Shown piece after piece: positions 1 to 7,683 of a DNA stretch of 8,470 bases. Position numbers and translations under genes: made by a program. The stretch covers positions 1 through 8,470 of the forward strand of contig DFFN01000050.1 in the NCBI GenBank assembly GCA_002369525.1, in the 5' to 3' direction. The notes beneath the pieces are model-generated. The model saw only the letters and a list, made by a program, of their open reading frames with translations. It was not told where the DNA came from and searched no databases. Each line of letters opens with the position of its first letter. The first letter of the stretch is position 1. Origin of the DNA: Lachnoclostridium sp. UBA3775. Its GTDB lineage: Bacteria > Bacillota > Clostridia > Lachnospirales > Lachnospiraceae.

Positions 1-2
1 AA

Positions 3-737
3 AAAAAGCCGATGACCGGATTCAGCTACAGCTACGGCGGAAATATGTGCGGCAATTCCCATCGGGAGTCTGTCATGCCGGTTGACAATGAACATGCGCG
101 CATTTCAATTTCACATGCGGACTGGCATTATCAGAATCCCGAGGTAAACGAATATCTGACCGATATCGCCGTGATGAAGAAAATCGAAGAGGTTTTTCAC
201 AAGCATTCGATGGAAAAATGGAACGGTAAGAAGTTTACCGATATGTTTGTATGCGACGGTGAGAGCTACAGCTACTCCTTTGATTTCGATAAAGCATGGA
301 TCGGTTTTTCTTCGCAGATATATCCCCGGAAGTATCATGACAAGCTCAATGAGCTTCATGAAATAATTAAAGAGTATATCGGCAGCGGGAAAAAGCTTCC
401 GCATCTTGTCACAAAAAATGTTGAAGCGGAGGAATCGTACAGGAGATATAAACCTGATGACGGCAAAATAGGCATTGAGGTCTTTAAGTATTGCGAAGGC
501 CGGCTTTACTATCTGGTTTCCAACGGAACCGGCGAGAAGCATGAGTACGACAGAAGCATAAAAATATATAAGGACGAAGAGTCCGGGCCCTTTTTTACCA
601 AAGAAAAAAACTACAGGGGCACCGTTTATCAAAATTCCGCAGATGAGCAAAGCATTGATGTTCCGGGAATCTTAACGGTCGGTATTTACCGGCTTGAGGT
701 CGGAGCCTGCAGCTGCGGATTCGAGATAGCGGAATAA
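3..737 (+). CDS. Hypothetical protein, probably 5'-truncated by the window edge
   Basis: A soluble protein of unknown function. The first ATG is at 12, but the frame is open back to the window edge (Lys-Lys-Pro precede it) and no Shine-Dalgarno site is visible before it, so the true start is probably outside the window. An in-frame ATG at 75 has a GGGAG six bases upstream, but starting there would drop the FSYSYGG...CGNSH segment, which resembles the N-terminal region of a hypothetical-protein family I recall from Lachnospiraceae. The middle part (DGESYSYSF, then a YPRKYHD element and an amphipathic helix, about residues 83-125 from the ATG) also fits that family. The last ~100 residues look like an extra beta-rich part, ending in a CSCG motif. 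I see no membrane segment or catalytic motif. Translation ends with tandem TAA codons (735-740). Confident it is coding, not confident of any function. Confidence 0.7.
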   Translation, partial: KKPMTGFSYSYGGNMCGNSHRESVMPVDNEHARISISHADWHYQNPEVNEYLTDIAVMKKIEEVFHKHSMEKWNGKKFTDMFVCDGESYSYSFDFDKAWIGFSSQIYPRKYHDKLNELHEIIKEYIGSGKKLPHLVTKNVEAEESYRRYKPDDGKIGIEVFKYCEGRLYYLVSNGTGEKHEYDRSIKIYKDEESGPFFTKEKNYRGTVYQNSADEQSIDVPGILTVGIYRLEVGACSCGFEIAE

Positions 738-763
738 TAACGGAATGACCGGAGAATCAAAGG

Positions 764-1014
764 ATGATAAGAATAATCGCAGATTCTTCTGCGGATATGC
801 TGGAGCTTGAAAATATATCTTGAGGATAATCCGGAGGGAAAGAGCTTTGGGGAGATCAAAGAGCTGATCGAGGAATACAAGAATGCTTGAGATGATAGCA
901 AAGAGAAAAGGCGACATGCATGCCGCAGCAGAAATATTCCATCAGCTTGAGCTTAGGAATTGCGGCGGCATCATAGTTGCGGCCGAAATGAACGAAAGCG
1001 GAATGACTGTTTAG
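764..1014 (+). pseudogene. Collapsed degV remnant (fatty-acid-binding DegV family)
   Basis: Three short coding blocks lie on the same strand, each in a different frame. Block 1 (764-823) starts at an ATG with GGAG nine bases upstream and encodes 19 residues beginning MIRIIADSSADM, like the N-terminus of Lachnospiraceae DegV proteins (usually MIRIIADSSCDM). Block 2 (about 810-890) encodes an EGKSFGEIKELIEEY segment, like the DegV helix that follows the central DT...S.G region. Block 3 (883-1014) encodes KRKGDMHAAAEIFHQLE, then NCGGIIVAAEMNE, resembling the RGEKKALE.IF...GG.V.IAH..NE stretch of the DegV C-terminal domain. The order matches an intact DegV of about 280 residues, with most of the protein deleted between blocks and each junction out of frame. 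Block 2 ends in TGA overlapping the ATG of block 3. The family match is from memory. The alternative is two or three real small ORFs with coupled starts. Confidence 0.55.
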
Positions 1015-1023
1015 GAAAAAGCG

Positions 1024-3582
1024 ATGAGAAATAATTGGAAGAGCCTGATCTTGGTACTTGCGGTGACATTTATACTCATGGCGCTGCTTGTGACCTTTAC
1101 GACGAGGGTTATTTACCGCTCGTCTTTTTCCTATGTCCGGGAAATGGGCGATGACAAGACTTCGGCGATAACGGCAAAGCTTGAGAATTATCTTGAAAAT
1201 GCAAAATCGGTGCTCTGGGTAGCTGCCGATACCGTGGACCACATGGTTGAAAAAGGGGCAAGCTATGACGAGATAAAGGAATACATCACAAGGGAATCCT
1301 CGAACACCGAGGCCCAGTTTGACGAAAGCTACACCGGAATCTATGGCGTTATACGAGGCGAATATGTGGACGGTGTCGGCTGGGAGCCGCCGGAGGATTA
1401 CGACCCGGTTACAAGAGACTGGTACAAGACCACGGTTGCGGCCGGGGGAGACGTTATTATTGTGTCGCCCTATATCGACGCGCAGACCGGCAAGGTCATC
1501 ATATCGGTCGGGAAAAGCCTGTCGGACAATAAAAATGCACTGGCTCTCGACCTGACGCTTTCGGGTGTGCAGGAAACCATAGAGGCTGTGAACATAAACG
1601 AGTGCGGCTACGGCTTTGTGCTGAACAACGACGGCATGGTGATCGCGCATCACGACGAGGATGAAAACGGAAAATATTACAATGAGCTTCCCGAGTGGAA
1701 GACTATCTATGAAAAAGCCGTTTCAAAGGGAAAGGGCAATTTTGAAGAGGTCATAGACGGGAAGAAATGCACCGTATTCGTAGACCAGGTAATGAACCAG
1801 TGGTATCTGGTGATAATTACAGAGTCAAGGGAGCTGCTTGCGGCGCCTCTTTACATACTTGTCGTGAGCATACTTGTAAATGTCATCGTATTCCTGCTGA
1901 TCTCGGCCTTCTACATCTTTGTTTTCAGACATGAGAGAATCGTAAACCGAAGACTTGAGATCATGAAGGAGATAGAGCAGAAGAGGGAATATGAAGCAAA
2001 GCTCCTGAAGCTTGAAAAAACCGCGGCAGACAGTGCGAACAAGGCCAAAAGCGATTTCCTTGCGGACATGTCTCATGAGATAAGAACGCCGATCAATGCC
2101 GTGCTCGGAATGAACGAGATGATACTTCGGGAATCCGGGGATGAAAACATACTTGATTATGCGTCAAACATAAAAAAGGCCGGCAATACACTCCTTTCCA
2201 TCATCAATACCATACTTGATTTCTCAAAGATCGAGGACGGAAGGATGACCCTGGTGCCGGTTGAATTTTCCACTCTCGATCTTGTTGACGGGCTGGTAAA
2301 TTCAATAAGCGAAAGAGCAAAGTCGAAAAATCTTGATTTTGAGATCAAAATCGATGAAAAAATTCCTGCGGGTCTTTACGGGGATGATGTGAGGATAAGT
2401 CAGGTGATCATGAACCTGCTCACAAATGCCGTTAAATATACCGAAAAGGGAAAGGTCAGCTTCAGGATAAGCGAAACCTCAAGGCAGGATGGCAAGGTAA
2501 GCCTGCTTGTCGAGGTTGAGGATACCGGTATCGGTATCAAGGAGGAGGATATCGACAAGCTTTCGGTTTCGTTTGAGAGAATAGAAGAAAAGCGTAACCG
2601 CCACATAGAAGGTACGGGCCTTGGCATCTCGATAGTTACAAAGCTTTTGGAGATGATGGGCACCGAGATGAAGGTCAAAAGCGAGTACGGCAGGGGATCG
2701 CTGTTCTATTTTGAACTTAGCCTGCCTATCGCCGACCCGGCTCCGGTCGGAGCTTATGAAGAAAAAAGAAAAGCGGTTCCCGCAGAGAGCAGGAAGGAAA
2801 GGCTTAGCGCTCCGGATGCAAGGATACTTGTTACCGATGACAACGAGATGAACCAGAAGGTCGCACAAAACCTTCTCAGGCTTTTCGGCGTAAAACCCGA
2901 CATATGCTCATCCGGCACGGAAACGATAGAGCGCATGAAAAGCGGGCGTTACGATCTTGTTTTCCTTGATCATATGATGCCCGGAATGGACGGTATCGAA
3001 ACCCTTAAGATACTTAAGGAGGAAAAGCTTACAGGAGATGCCGCCGTCATCGTGCTTACGGCAAATGCCGTTGTCGGAGCCAGGGAACAGTATCTTGCGG
3101 AAGGCTTTGACGGATACCTTTCCAAACCGATAAAAATGGAAGAACTTGAGGAAACGCTTAAGAAATATCTTCCCGAAAGAGTGCTTAAAGCGCAGGAGGG
3201 CGGCGAAGAAAAAACAGAGAGTACCTCAGGAATGGAGAGGCTTAAAAGCCTTGGCTTAAACGTCGAAGACGGTATTTCCTATGCCGCAGGCGACGAGGGC
3301 TTCTATATCGAACTGATAAATGAATATGTCCGCACGGCAGGTGAAAAGTGTGCGGAAATGGAGGAAAGCTTTGAAAAGGAAGACTGGAAAAACTACAGGA
3401 TCCTGGCCCATACGATAAAAAGCACTTCCAATACCATAGGTGCCGCCGACCTGTCCGAGAAGGCGAAAAAACTTGAAAAAGCCGCATCCGATACGGATAC
3501 GGAATATATAAAAAACAATCACAAAGAGTTTATTTCGGAATTTGCGGAATTTGCAAAGAGGCTTGAAACAGCGCTGAAGTAA
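1024..3582 (+). CDS. Membrane hybrid histidine kinase (dCache - HisKA - HATPase - REC - Hpt)
   Basis: A membrane sensor kinase of 852 residues that should autophosphorylate and relay phosphate His-Asp-His. Order of parts: TM helix (about 7-28), extracytoplasmic Cache sensor (about 35-270), TM helix (about 277-301), coiled-coil linker (about 305-345), HisKA with the phosphorylated His at 351 in SHEIRTP, HATPase with N-box N464/N468, DTGIGI 500-505 and GTGLGIS 530-536, receiver with D605/D606, phospho-acceptor D649, T679 and K701, and C-terminal Hpt with H796 in AHTIKST. All catalytic residues are present. The Cache part contains Y126...R131-x-W133-Y134, then Y150, D152 and D176, close to the published dCache_1 amino-acid-binding motif. 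An AGGAAA lies a few bases before ATG 1024, and the TM helix begins right after the start, which supports it. Full relay in one chain means the final response regulator is elsewhere; none is in this window. Family certain, ligand inferred. Confidence 0.95.
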   Translation: MRNNWKSLILVLAVTFILMALLVTFTTRVIYRSSFSYVREMGDDKTSAITAKLENYLENAKSVLWVAADTVDHMVEKGASYDEIKEYITRESSNTEAQFDESYTGIYGVIRGEYVDGVGWEPPEDYDPVTRDWYKTTVAAGGDVIIVSPYIDAQTGKVIISVGKSLSDNKNALALDLTLSGVQETIEAVNINECGYGFVLNNDGMVIAHHDEDENGKYYNELPEWKTIYEKAVSKGKGNFEEVIDGKKCTVFVDQVMNQWYLVIITESRELLAAPLYILVVSILVNVIVFLLISAFYIFVFRHERIVNRRLEIMKEIEQKREYEAKLLKLEKTAADSANKAKSDFLADMSHEIRTPINAVLGMNEMILRESGDENILDYASNIKKAGNTLLSIINTILDFSKIEDGRMTLVPVEFSTLDLVDGLVNSISERAKSKNLDFEIKIDEKIPAGLYGDDVRISQVIMNLLTNAVKYTEKGKVSFRISETSRQDGKVSLLVEVEDTGIGIKEEDIDKLSVSFERIEEKRNRHIEGTGLGISIVTKLLEMMGTEMKVKSEYGRGSLFYFELSLPIADPAPVGAYEEKRKAVPAESRKERLSAPDARILVTDDNEMNQKVAQNLLRLFGVKPDICSSGTETIERMKSGRYDLVFLDHMMPGMDGIETLKILKEEKLTGDAAVIVLTANAVVGAREQYLAEGFDGYLSKPIKMEELEETLKKYLPERVLKAQEGGEEKTESTSGMERLKSLGLNVEDGISYAAGDEGFYIELINEYVRTAGEKCAEMEESFEKEDWKNYRILAHTIKSTSNTIGAADLSEKAKKLEKAASDTDTEYIKNNHKEFISEFAEFAKRLETALK

Positions 3583-3602
3583 CAAAAGAAAGAGAGGAAA
3601 AA

Positions 3603-4799
3603 ATGAGGCTTAACCCGATTATCGTGTCACTGCTTGACACCGATCTTTACAAATTCAACATGGACCAGGTGATTTTCCATAAACACACCGACCTTTGCGG
3701 ACAGTATTATTTCAAATGCCGCAACGAGGGAGTTGTGTTTACTCCGGAAATGGCTGAGGAGATAAAGGAACAGGTTGACCATCTGTGCTCCCTGAGATTT
3801 AAGAAAGAGGAGCTTGACTACCTTCGTTCGATAAGATTCATTAAAAACGACTATGTGGAATTTCTGCGTCTCTGGCATCCGATAAGGGATTATGTGACCA
3901 TAGAATTAAGCGACGAGGGAGAGCTCAAGGTGGTTGTAGACGGACCTCTTTTCTCTGCCATGCAGTTTGAAATCTATCTTCTTGAGATCATCAACGAAGT
4001 ATATTTCAGGATGTCTTATGACTATGTTCAGCTCCGCAGATCCGCAGAGGAACGTCTCAGCGCAAAGATAGAAGCAATGAACAACGGTACCTATACCTTC
4101 CCCTTTGCGGAATTCGGCTGCCGCAGGCGTCTTTCAAGAGAGTGGGAGGACGAGGTCGTACGCCGTCTCGTTACCGAAACCAAGAACTGCGTAGGTACTT
4201 CAAACGTTTACCTCGCAATGAAATACAATGTAACTCCGATCGGTACCTATGCGCATGAATTTGTTCAGATGTACCAGGGAATCGATTCAATACCTCTTGC
4301 ATATACCAACCATTATGCCATGAAGGACTGGTATGCGGAGTATGACGGCGATAACGGAACGGCACTTACCGATACGGTTACTACCGATCTTTTCCTGCTT
4401 GATTTCAACCGTTCCATGGTTAATAACTACACCGGCGTACGTCATGACAGCGGTGATCCCTATGAGTGGGGCGAGAAGATCATTGCCCACTACAAGAAAT
4501 ACGGTGTGGATCCGAAGACCAAGCTTCTGCTCTTCAGCGACAGCCTTGATTTTGACAGGGCACAGAAGCTTTACGATTATTTCCGCACAAAGACCAAGGT
4601 TTCCTTCGGCATCGGAACTTTCGTAACAAACGATACAAGCGAGGATGCGTTAAACATAGTTATCAAGCTTCAGTATGTTAACGGCAGGCCGGTCGCAAAG
4701 CTTTCGGATGCGCCCGGAAAGGCTATGTGCCGTGACAATGATTATCTAGAGTACCTGCAGAAATCGGTTGAATTCAGGATTGACAGGGAAAGCAGATGA
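3603..4799 (+). CDS. pncB: Nicotinate phosphoribosyltransferase
   Basis: Cytoplasmic enzyme of the Preiss-Handler NAD salvage route: nicotinate + PRPP (+ ATP) to nicotinate mononucleotide + PPi. At 398 residues it matches the E. coli/Salmonella type in length and landmarks, not the longer (~480-residue) type found in many Firmicutes. Seen in the sequence: SLLDTDLYKFNM at the N-terminus; FGCRRRLSRE (171-180; most homologues have FGTRRR, so T is replaced by C173); VGTSNVYLA; AHEFVQ with H218, equivalent to the His phosphorylated during ATP coupling in Salmonella; RHDSGDPYEWGEK, the PRPP-binding region; LLLFSDSLD and SFGIGTFVTND, phosphate-binding loops; and VAKLSDAPGK near the end. AGAGG five bases upstream of the ATG supports the start. 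It begins 20 bases after the kinase stop, and its TGA overlaps the ATG of the next gene (ATGA), implying translational coupling. Confidence 0.95.
   Translation: MRLNPIIVSLLDTDLYKFNMDQVIFHKHTDLCGQYYFKCRNEGVVFTPEMAEEIKEQVDHLCSLRFKKEELDYLRSIRFIKNDYVEFLRLWHPIRDYVTIELSDEGELKVVVDGPLFSAMQFEIYLLEIINEVYFRMSYDYVQLRRSAEERLSAKIEAMNNGTYTFPFAEFGCRRRLSREWEDEVVRRLVTETKNCVGTSNVYLAMKYNVTPIGTYAHEFVQMYQGIDSIPLAYTNHYAMKDWYAEYDGDNGTALTDTVTTDLFLLDFNRSMVNNYTGVRHDSGDPYEWGEKIIAHYKKYGVDPKTKLLLFSDSLDFDRAQKLYDYFRTKTKVSFGIGTFVTNDTSEDALNIVIKLQYVNGRPVAKLSDAPGKAMCRDNDYLEYLQKSVEFRIDRESR
4785..4788 (+). promoter_or_regulatory. Ribosome binding site of the nuclease-fold gene, inside pncB
   Basis: AGGG seven bases before ATG 4796, inside the last codons of pncB. 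It supports that start and a stop-start (ATGA) coupling of the two genes. Confidence 0.5.
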
Positions 4800-5440
4800 T
4801 ATATGACAAGGATATCAGGGAACCTCTTTTCGATTTCCTCGAGGAAAAATTCGGAAAGATAAGGATACTTGAAGAAAAGGTGATCGGCATGGTAAGGGCT
4901 GACCTTATCATGATAACACCTGACAGGCTTTACGGAATTGAAATAAAAAGCGATGCTGATTCCTATGTGAGACTTAAGAAGCAGGTCGAGTATTACGACA
5001 GGTACTTTGACAGGAATTATCTTGTCGTCGGGTCATCGCACGGGATACACGCAAAGGAACATATACCGGAAACATGGGGCATAGTCACGGTTGAAGAAAC
5101 GGATGGAAAGCTTGATTTCTATTTGCTCAGGGAGGCAGGGGATAATCCCGGAGTAAAACCGGAAAACAAGATCTCGATGCTGTGGAGGCCCGAGCTTAAC
5201 AATATAATGGCTAAGCATATGTTTCCGGCCTACAAGCAAAAGAGCAAGCTGTTCGTTCAGAATTACCTACTGGAAAACGTTCCGTCGGATGAACTCTGGC
5301 CGGAGGTCATGGAGGAGCTTTTCGAAAGGGACTACAATACCATCGCACAGAGGATAGATGAGTTCAGGAAGCAGAACGGACACAGGCCGAAAATGAAAAG
5401 GAAAAGACCGAGAAAGGTCTGGAAAAAAGGAAAAGGATAG
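4796..5440 (+). CDS. sce7726-type PD-(D/E)XK nuclease-fold protein
   Basis: A 214-residue soluble protein with a compact PD-(D/E)XK-type core: RAD with D36, then E49-I-K51 in GIEIKSD, then RLKKQVEYYDRYFD with Q63, and a LVVG strand. This is the layout of the sce7726 family of putative nucleases (D...ExK...Q...Y). All three catalytic positions (D, E, K) are present, so it may be an active Mg-dependent nuclease, but family function is not established as far as I know. Residues about 120-185 form a helical part, and the last ~24 residues are strongly basic (K/R-rich, ending KVWKKGKG), which suggests nucleic-acid contact. The start overlaps the pncB stop by four bases. The next gene begins 11 bases after its stop. 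Fold confident; substrate unknown. Confidence 0.8.
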   Translation: MIYDKDIREPLFDFLEEKFGKIRILEEKVIGMVRADLIMITPDRLYGIEIKSDADSYVRLKKQVEYYDRYFDRNYLVVGSSHGIHAKEHIPETWGIVTVEETDGKLDFYLLREAGDNPGVKPENKISMLWRPELNNIMAKHMFPAYKQKSKLFVQNYLLENVPSDELWPEVMEELFERDYNTIAQRIDEFRKQNGHRPKMKRKRPRKVWKKGKG

Positions 5441-5451
5441 GCGGGGAAGCT

Positions 5452-6786
5452 ATGGATTTTTATGGTGAGTACAAAAAAAAGCTCAGAACTGCCGACGAGG
5501 CCGTAAGCGTTGTAAAAAACGGTGACTGGGTTGATTACACGAGCTCTCTGGGGATGCCCGTGCTTCTTGACCGCGCACTGGCAAAAAGGCGCGACGAGCT
5601 AAAGGATGTAAAGATAAGGGGTAACCTTATAAACGGGCCTGTTGAGGTCGCAGAGTGCGATCCCGGCCAGGAGCATTTTGTTTACCACAGCTGGCACTGC
5701 TCAGCCTATGAAAGGAAACTCTGTGATGAAGGAAAATGCTTCTATATACCGATGGTTTTCCATAACAATGCGGCATACTATGAATTCTTCCTGGATGTAA
5801 ATGTCGTGATGGTAAGCGTTACGCCGATGGATAAGCACGGTTATTTCAATTTTTCGGTAAATACCGGCGTTGCAGGTCCCATCTGCAGGCACGCCGACAT
5901 AGTCATAGTCGAGGTCAACGAGCACATGCCGAAGATACGCGGCGGCTATGACGAAAGCATACATATTTCCGAGGTGGATTTCATCGTTGAAGGAGAACAT
6001 GCTCCCTTTGAGGATATGAAGCCCCAGCCTCCGAGAGAGGTTGACAGAAAGATCGCCGAGCTTTTAATACCTTACATAGTTAACGGCGCGACTCTGCAGC
6101 TCGGAATCGGAAGCATACCCAATGCGGTAGGTGAGATAATCGCCCAGTCCGACATTAAGGATCTTGCGATGCACACGGAGCTATGTTCGGATGCTTTTTA
6201 TGAGCTTTACAAAGCCGGCAAGCTTACAAATAAATATAAGACCATAGATCACGGAAAGGGAGTCTTCGGCTGCGCCATCGGCTCAAATGAGCTTTACGAG
6301 TGGCTTGACGACAATCCGGGAGTTGCGGCATATCCTCTTGAGTATGTGAACCGCCCCTATGTCATCGCCCAGATCGACAACATGGTTTCCATCAACGCCT
6401 GTGTTGCGGTGGATCTTTATGGTCAGGTGGCTGCGGAGAGCACCGGCGGCAGGCAGATAAGCGGAACAGGCGGACAGCTGGACTTCCTTATCGGAGCCTC
6501 GGCATCGAAGGGCGGCAAGGCATTTATATGCATGAGCTCTGTACATACCGACAGGCATGGCGTGATGCACTCAAGAATACTTCCGCAGTTTAACGGCGAC
6601 ATTATCACCTCGCCGAGAAGCCAGGTTTACTTCCTGGCGACGGAATATGGTGTGGTAAACCTTGAAGGCCGTTCTACCTGGGAGAGGGCGGAGGCGCTGA
6701 TCTCGATAGCGCATCCGGATTTCAGGGATATGCTTATAAAAGAAGCGGAGCAAAGAAGGATCTGGAGAAAATCCAACAAGAGATGA
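5452..6786 (+). CDS. Acetyl-CoA hydrolase/transferase-family CoA-transferase (But/Cat1-like)
   Basis: A 444-residue cytoplasmic class-I-like CoA-transferase of the acetyl-CoA hydrolase/transferase family, which moves CoA between short-chain acyl groups and acetate. It is collinear with butyryl-CoA:acetate CoA-transferase (But) of Roseburia over its whole length: N-terminal MDFYGEYKKKL and GDWVDY, then DKHGYFNFS, HISEVDFIVEG, LQLGIGSIPNAVG (GIGSIP 218-223), HTEL with the likely catalytic E243, DLYGQVAAES, GTGGQLDF (338-345), and C-terminal AEALISIAHPDFR. Differences from But as I recall it are GIGS for GIGG in the glycine loop, and a divergent segment at about 33-110 (TSSLGMP, GPVEVAECDPG, WHCSAYERK) that is likely to shape the acyl pocket. 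The acyl substrate is therefore not assigned; butyryl-CoA, another short-chain acyl-CoA or 4-hydroxybutyryl-CoA are possible. GGGGAAG precedes ATG 5452. Confidence 0.9.
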   Translation: MDFYGEYKKKLRTADEAVSVVKNGDWVDYTSSLGMPVLLDRALAKRRDELKDVKIRGNLINGPVEVAECDPGQEHFVYHSWHCSAYERKLCDEGKCFYIPMVFHNNAAYYEFFLDVNVVMVSVTPMDKHGYFNFSVNTGVAGPICRHADIVIVEVNEHMPKIRGGYDESIHISEVDFIVEGEHAPFEDMKPQPPREVDRKIAELLIPYIVNGATLQLGIGSIPNAVGEIIAQSDIKDLAMHTELCSDAFYELYKAGKLTNKYKTIDHGKGVFGCAIGSNELYEWLDDNPGVAAYPLEYVNRPYVIAQIDNMVSINACVAVDLYGQVAAESTGGRQISGTGGQLDFLIGASASKGGKAFICMSSVHTDRHGVMHSRILPQFNGDIITSPRSQVYFLATEYGVVNLEGRSTWERAEALISIAHPDFRDMLIKEAEQRRIWRKSNKR

Positions 6787-6789
6787 AAC

Positions 6790-6794
6790 GGAGG
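6790..6794 (+). promoter_or_regulatory. Strong Shine-Dalgarno site deciding the ParB-HAD start
   Basis: GGAGG seven bases before ATG 6802. An out-of-frame ATG at 6795 lies directly after it, so this site helps choose 6802. Confidence 0.7.
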
Positions 6795-6801
6795 ATGAAA
6801 A

Positions 6802-7683
6802 ATGGCATCTGATACGGAATTCGCAAAACTGTTAAAGAAAAAACTCAGAAAATACGATGCGGTGATTGTTCCCGTAAAGGCAAGCAGGCTGGAGATAATG
6901 ACGACAAAGAACGTTCCGATTGAAAAACTCCATCCGAATCCCGATGATGAATTCTGCAATCCGGCCATCGGTCCGCACTACGGCATCATCGGAGATTATA
7001 CCAGTAAATTCATGAGATTCGGCTCCATACTCACAAGCATCGATGACGAACCCTTGATGGTGCAGAAAATCCACCCGGACGGATATATGATACTTAACGG
7101 CCATCACAGATGGGCTGCCGCAATGCGCTGCGGATTTAAAAAGGTTCCGGTCAGGATCGTAAATCTGGCCCAGGATACCGACATTGAAAAGATGCTTGCG
7201 GCTTCGGAGCATGACAGAAGAGTGACCATGGATCTGGATGAAACCATTTTCTGCCAGGACGATCTTGAGCCGGCCGAAAGACCTCTTAAATTCCCTTACA
7301 ATAAAATCTACAAGGAAAAGATCCGCATAGGCCTCCCGATGCTGATGCACTATCTCAGCAAGCAGGGCTATGATATCTGGGTTTACAGCGCAAACTGTTA
7401 TTCCTTCGATTACATACAGGATTATTTCAAACACTATTCGGTAAGACTGGACGGAATAATCACCGGTACAGGAAAAAAGACCGGCAATGCGGAGAAAAAG
7501 AAGGATACCGAAAAGAAGATTTCAGGAAAATACAAGGAAACCCTGCATATTGACAGAAATACGATGATCAGGACCGTAAGCGGTGAGGATTTTCAGGAGT
7601 TTGAGCTTGATGCGGACTCGCCGACATGGGCAAGAGACGTGGCAGGAATAATCAGAAAGATGTCGGATAATGGCAAAAAATGA
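6802..7683 (+). CDS. ParB/sulfiredoxin-fold domain fused to a HAD-like domain
   Basis: A 293-residue soluble two-domain protein. The N-terminal ~130 residues look like a ParB/Srx nucleotide-binding domain: VPIEKLHPNPDDEFC, then ILNGHHRWAAAMRCG with the GxHR-type loop at 99-103, then VPVRIV. Proteins with this loop include ParB CTPases, sulfiredoxin and the free-serine kinase SerK. The C-terminal part from about 140 is HAD-like: MDLDETIF with D144 and D146 (motif I), WVYSAN with S196 (motif II), and LHIDRN with D251 (motif IV). R252 replaces the second acidic residue expected in motif IV, so phosphatase activity may be reduced or lost. Between motifs II and IV is a lysine-rich stretch (about 223-246). 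The C-terminal half is clearly related to the next protein. It begins 15 bases after the CoA-transferase stop and overlaps the next gene by 14 bases. Specific function unknown. Confidence 0.8.
   Translation: MASDTEFAKLLKKKLRKYDAVIVPVKASRLEIMTTKNVPIEKLHPNPDDEFCNPAIGPHYGIIGDYTSKFMRFGSILTSIDDEPLMVQKIHPDGYMILNGHHRWAAAMRCGFKKVPVRIVNLAQDTDIEKMLAASEHDRRVTMDLDETIFCQDDLEPAERPLKFPYNKIYKEKIRIGLPMLMHYLSKQGYDIWVYSANCYSFDYIQDYFKHYSVRLDGIITGTGKKTGNAEKKKDTEKKISGKYKETLHIDRNTMIRTVSGEDFQEFELDADSPTWARDVAGIIRKMSDNGKK

Noticed and set aside
75..737. Start of the first gene at ATG 75 with GGGAG upstream
   Set aside because: The segment before it (FSYSYGG...CGNSH) looks conserved for the family, so coding most likely begins further upstream.
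778..793. Perfect 6-bp hairpin CGCAGA-TTCT-TCTGCG
   Set aside because: It lies inside the DegV-like block, is short and has no T-tract after it, so it does not look like a terminator or riboswitch.
883..1014. Independent 43-residue small protein starting at ATG 883
   Set aside because: The sequence fits the DegV C-terminal region better than a stand-alone gene. It is reported as part of the remnant, though a real small gene is not fully excluded.
738..1023. Search for a promoter in front of the kinase
   Set aside because: AT-rich stretches near 806-830 were considered, but no -35 and -10 pair with proper spacing was convincing.
856..1653. Long open frame on the minus strand (265 codons)
   Set aside because: It lies opposite the histidine kinase start and the degV remnant, has no recognisable protein features and reads as an antisense shadow of the real kinase codons.
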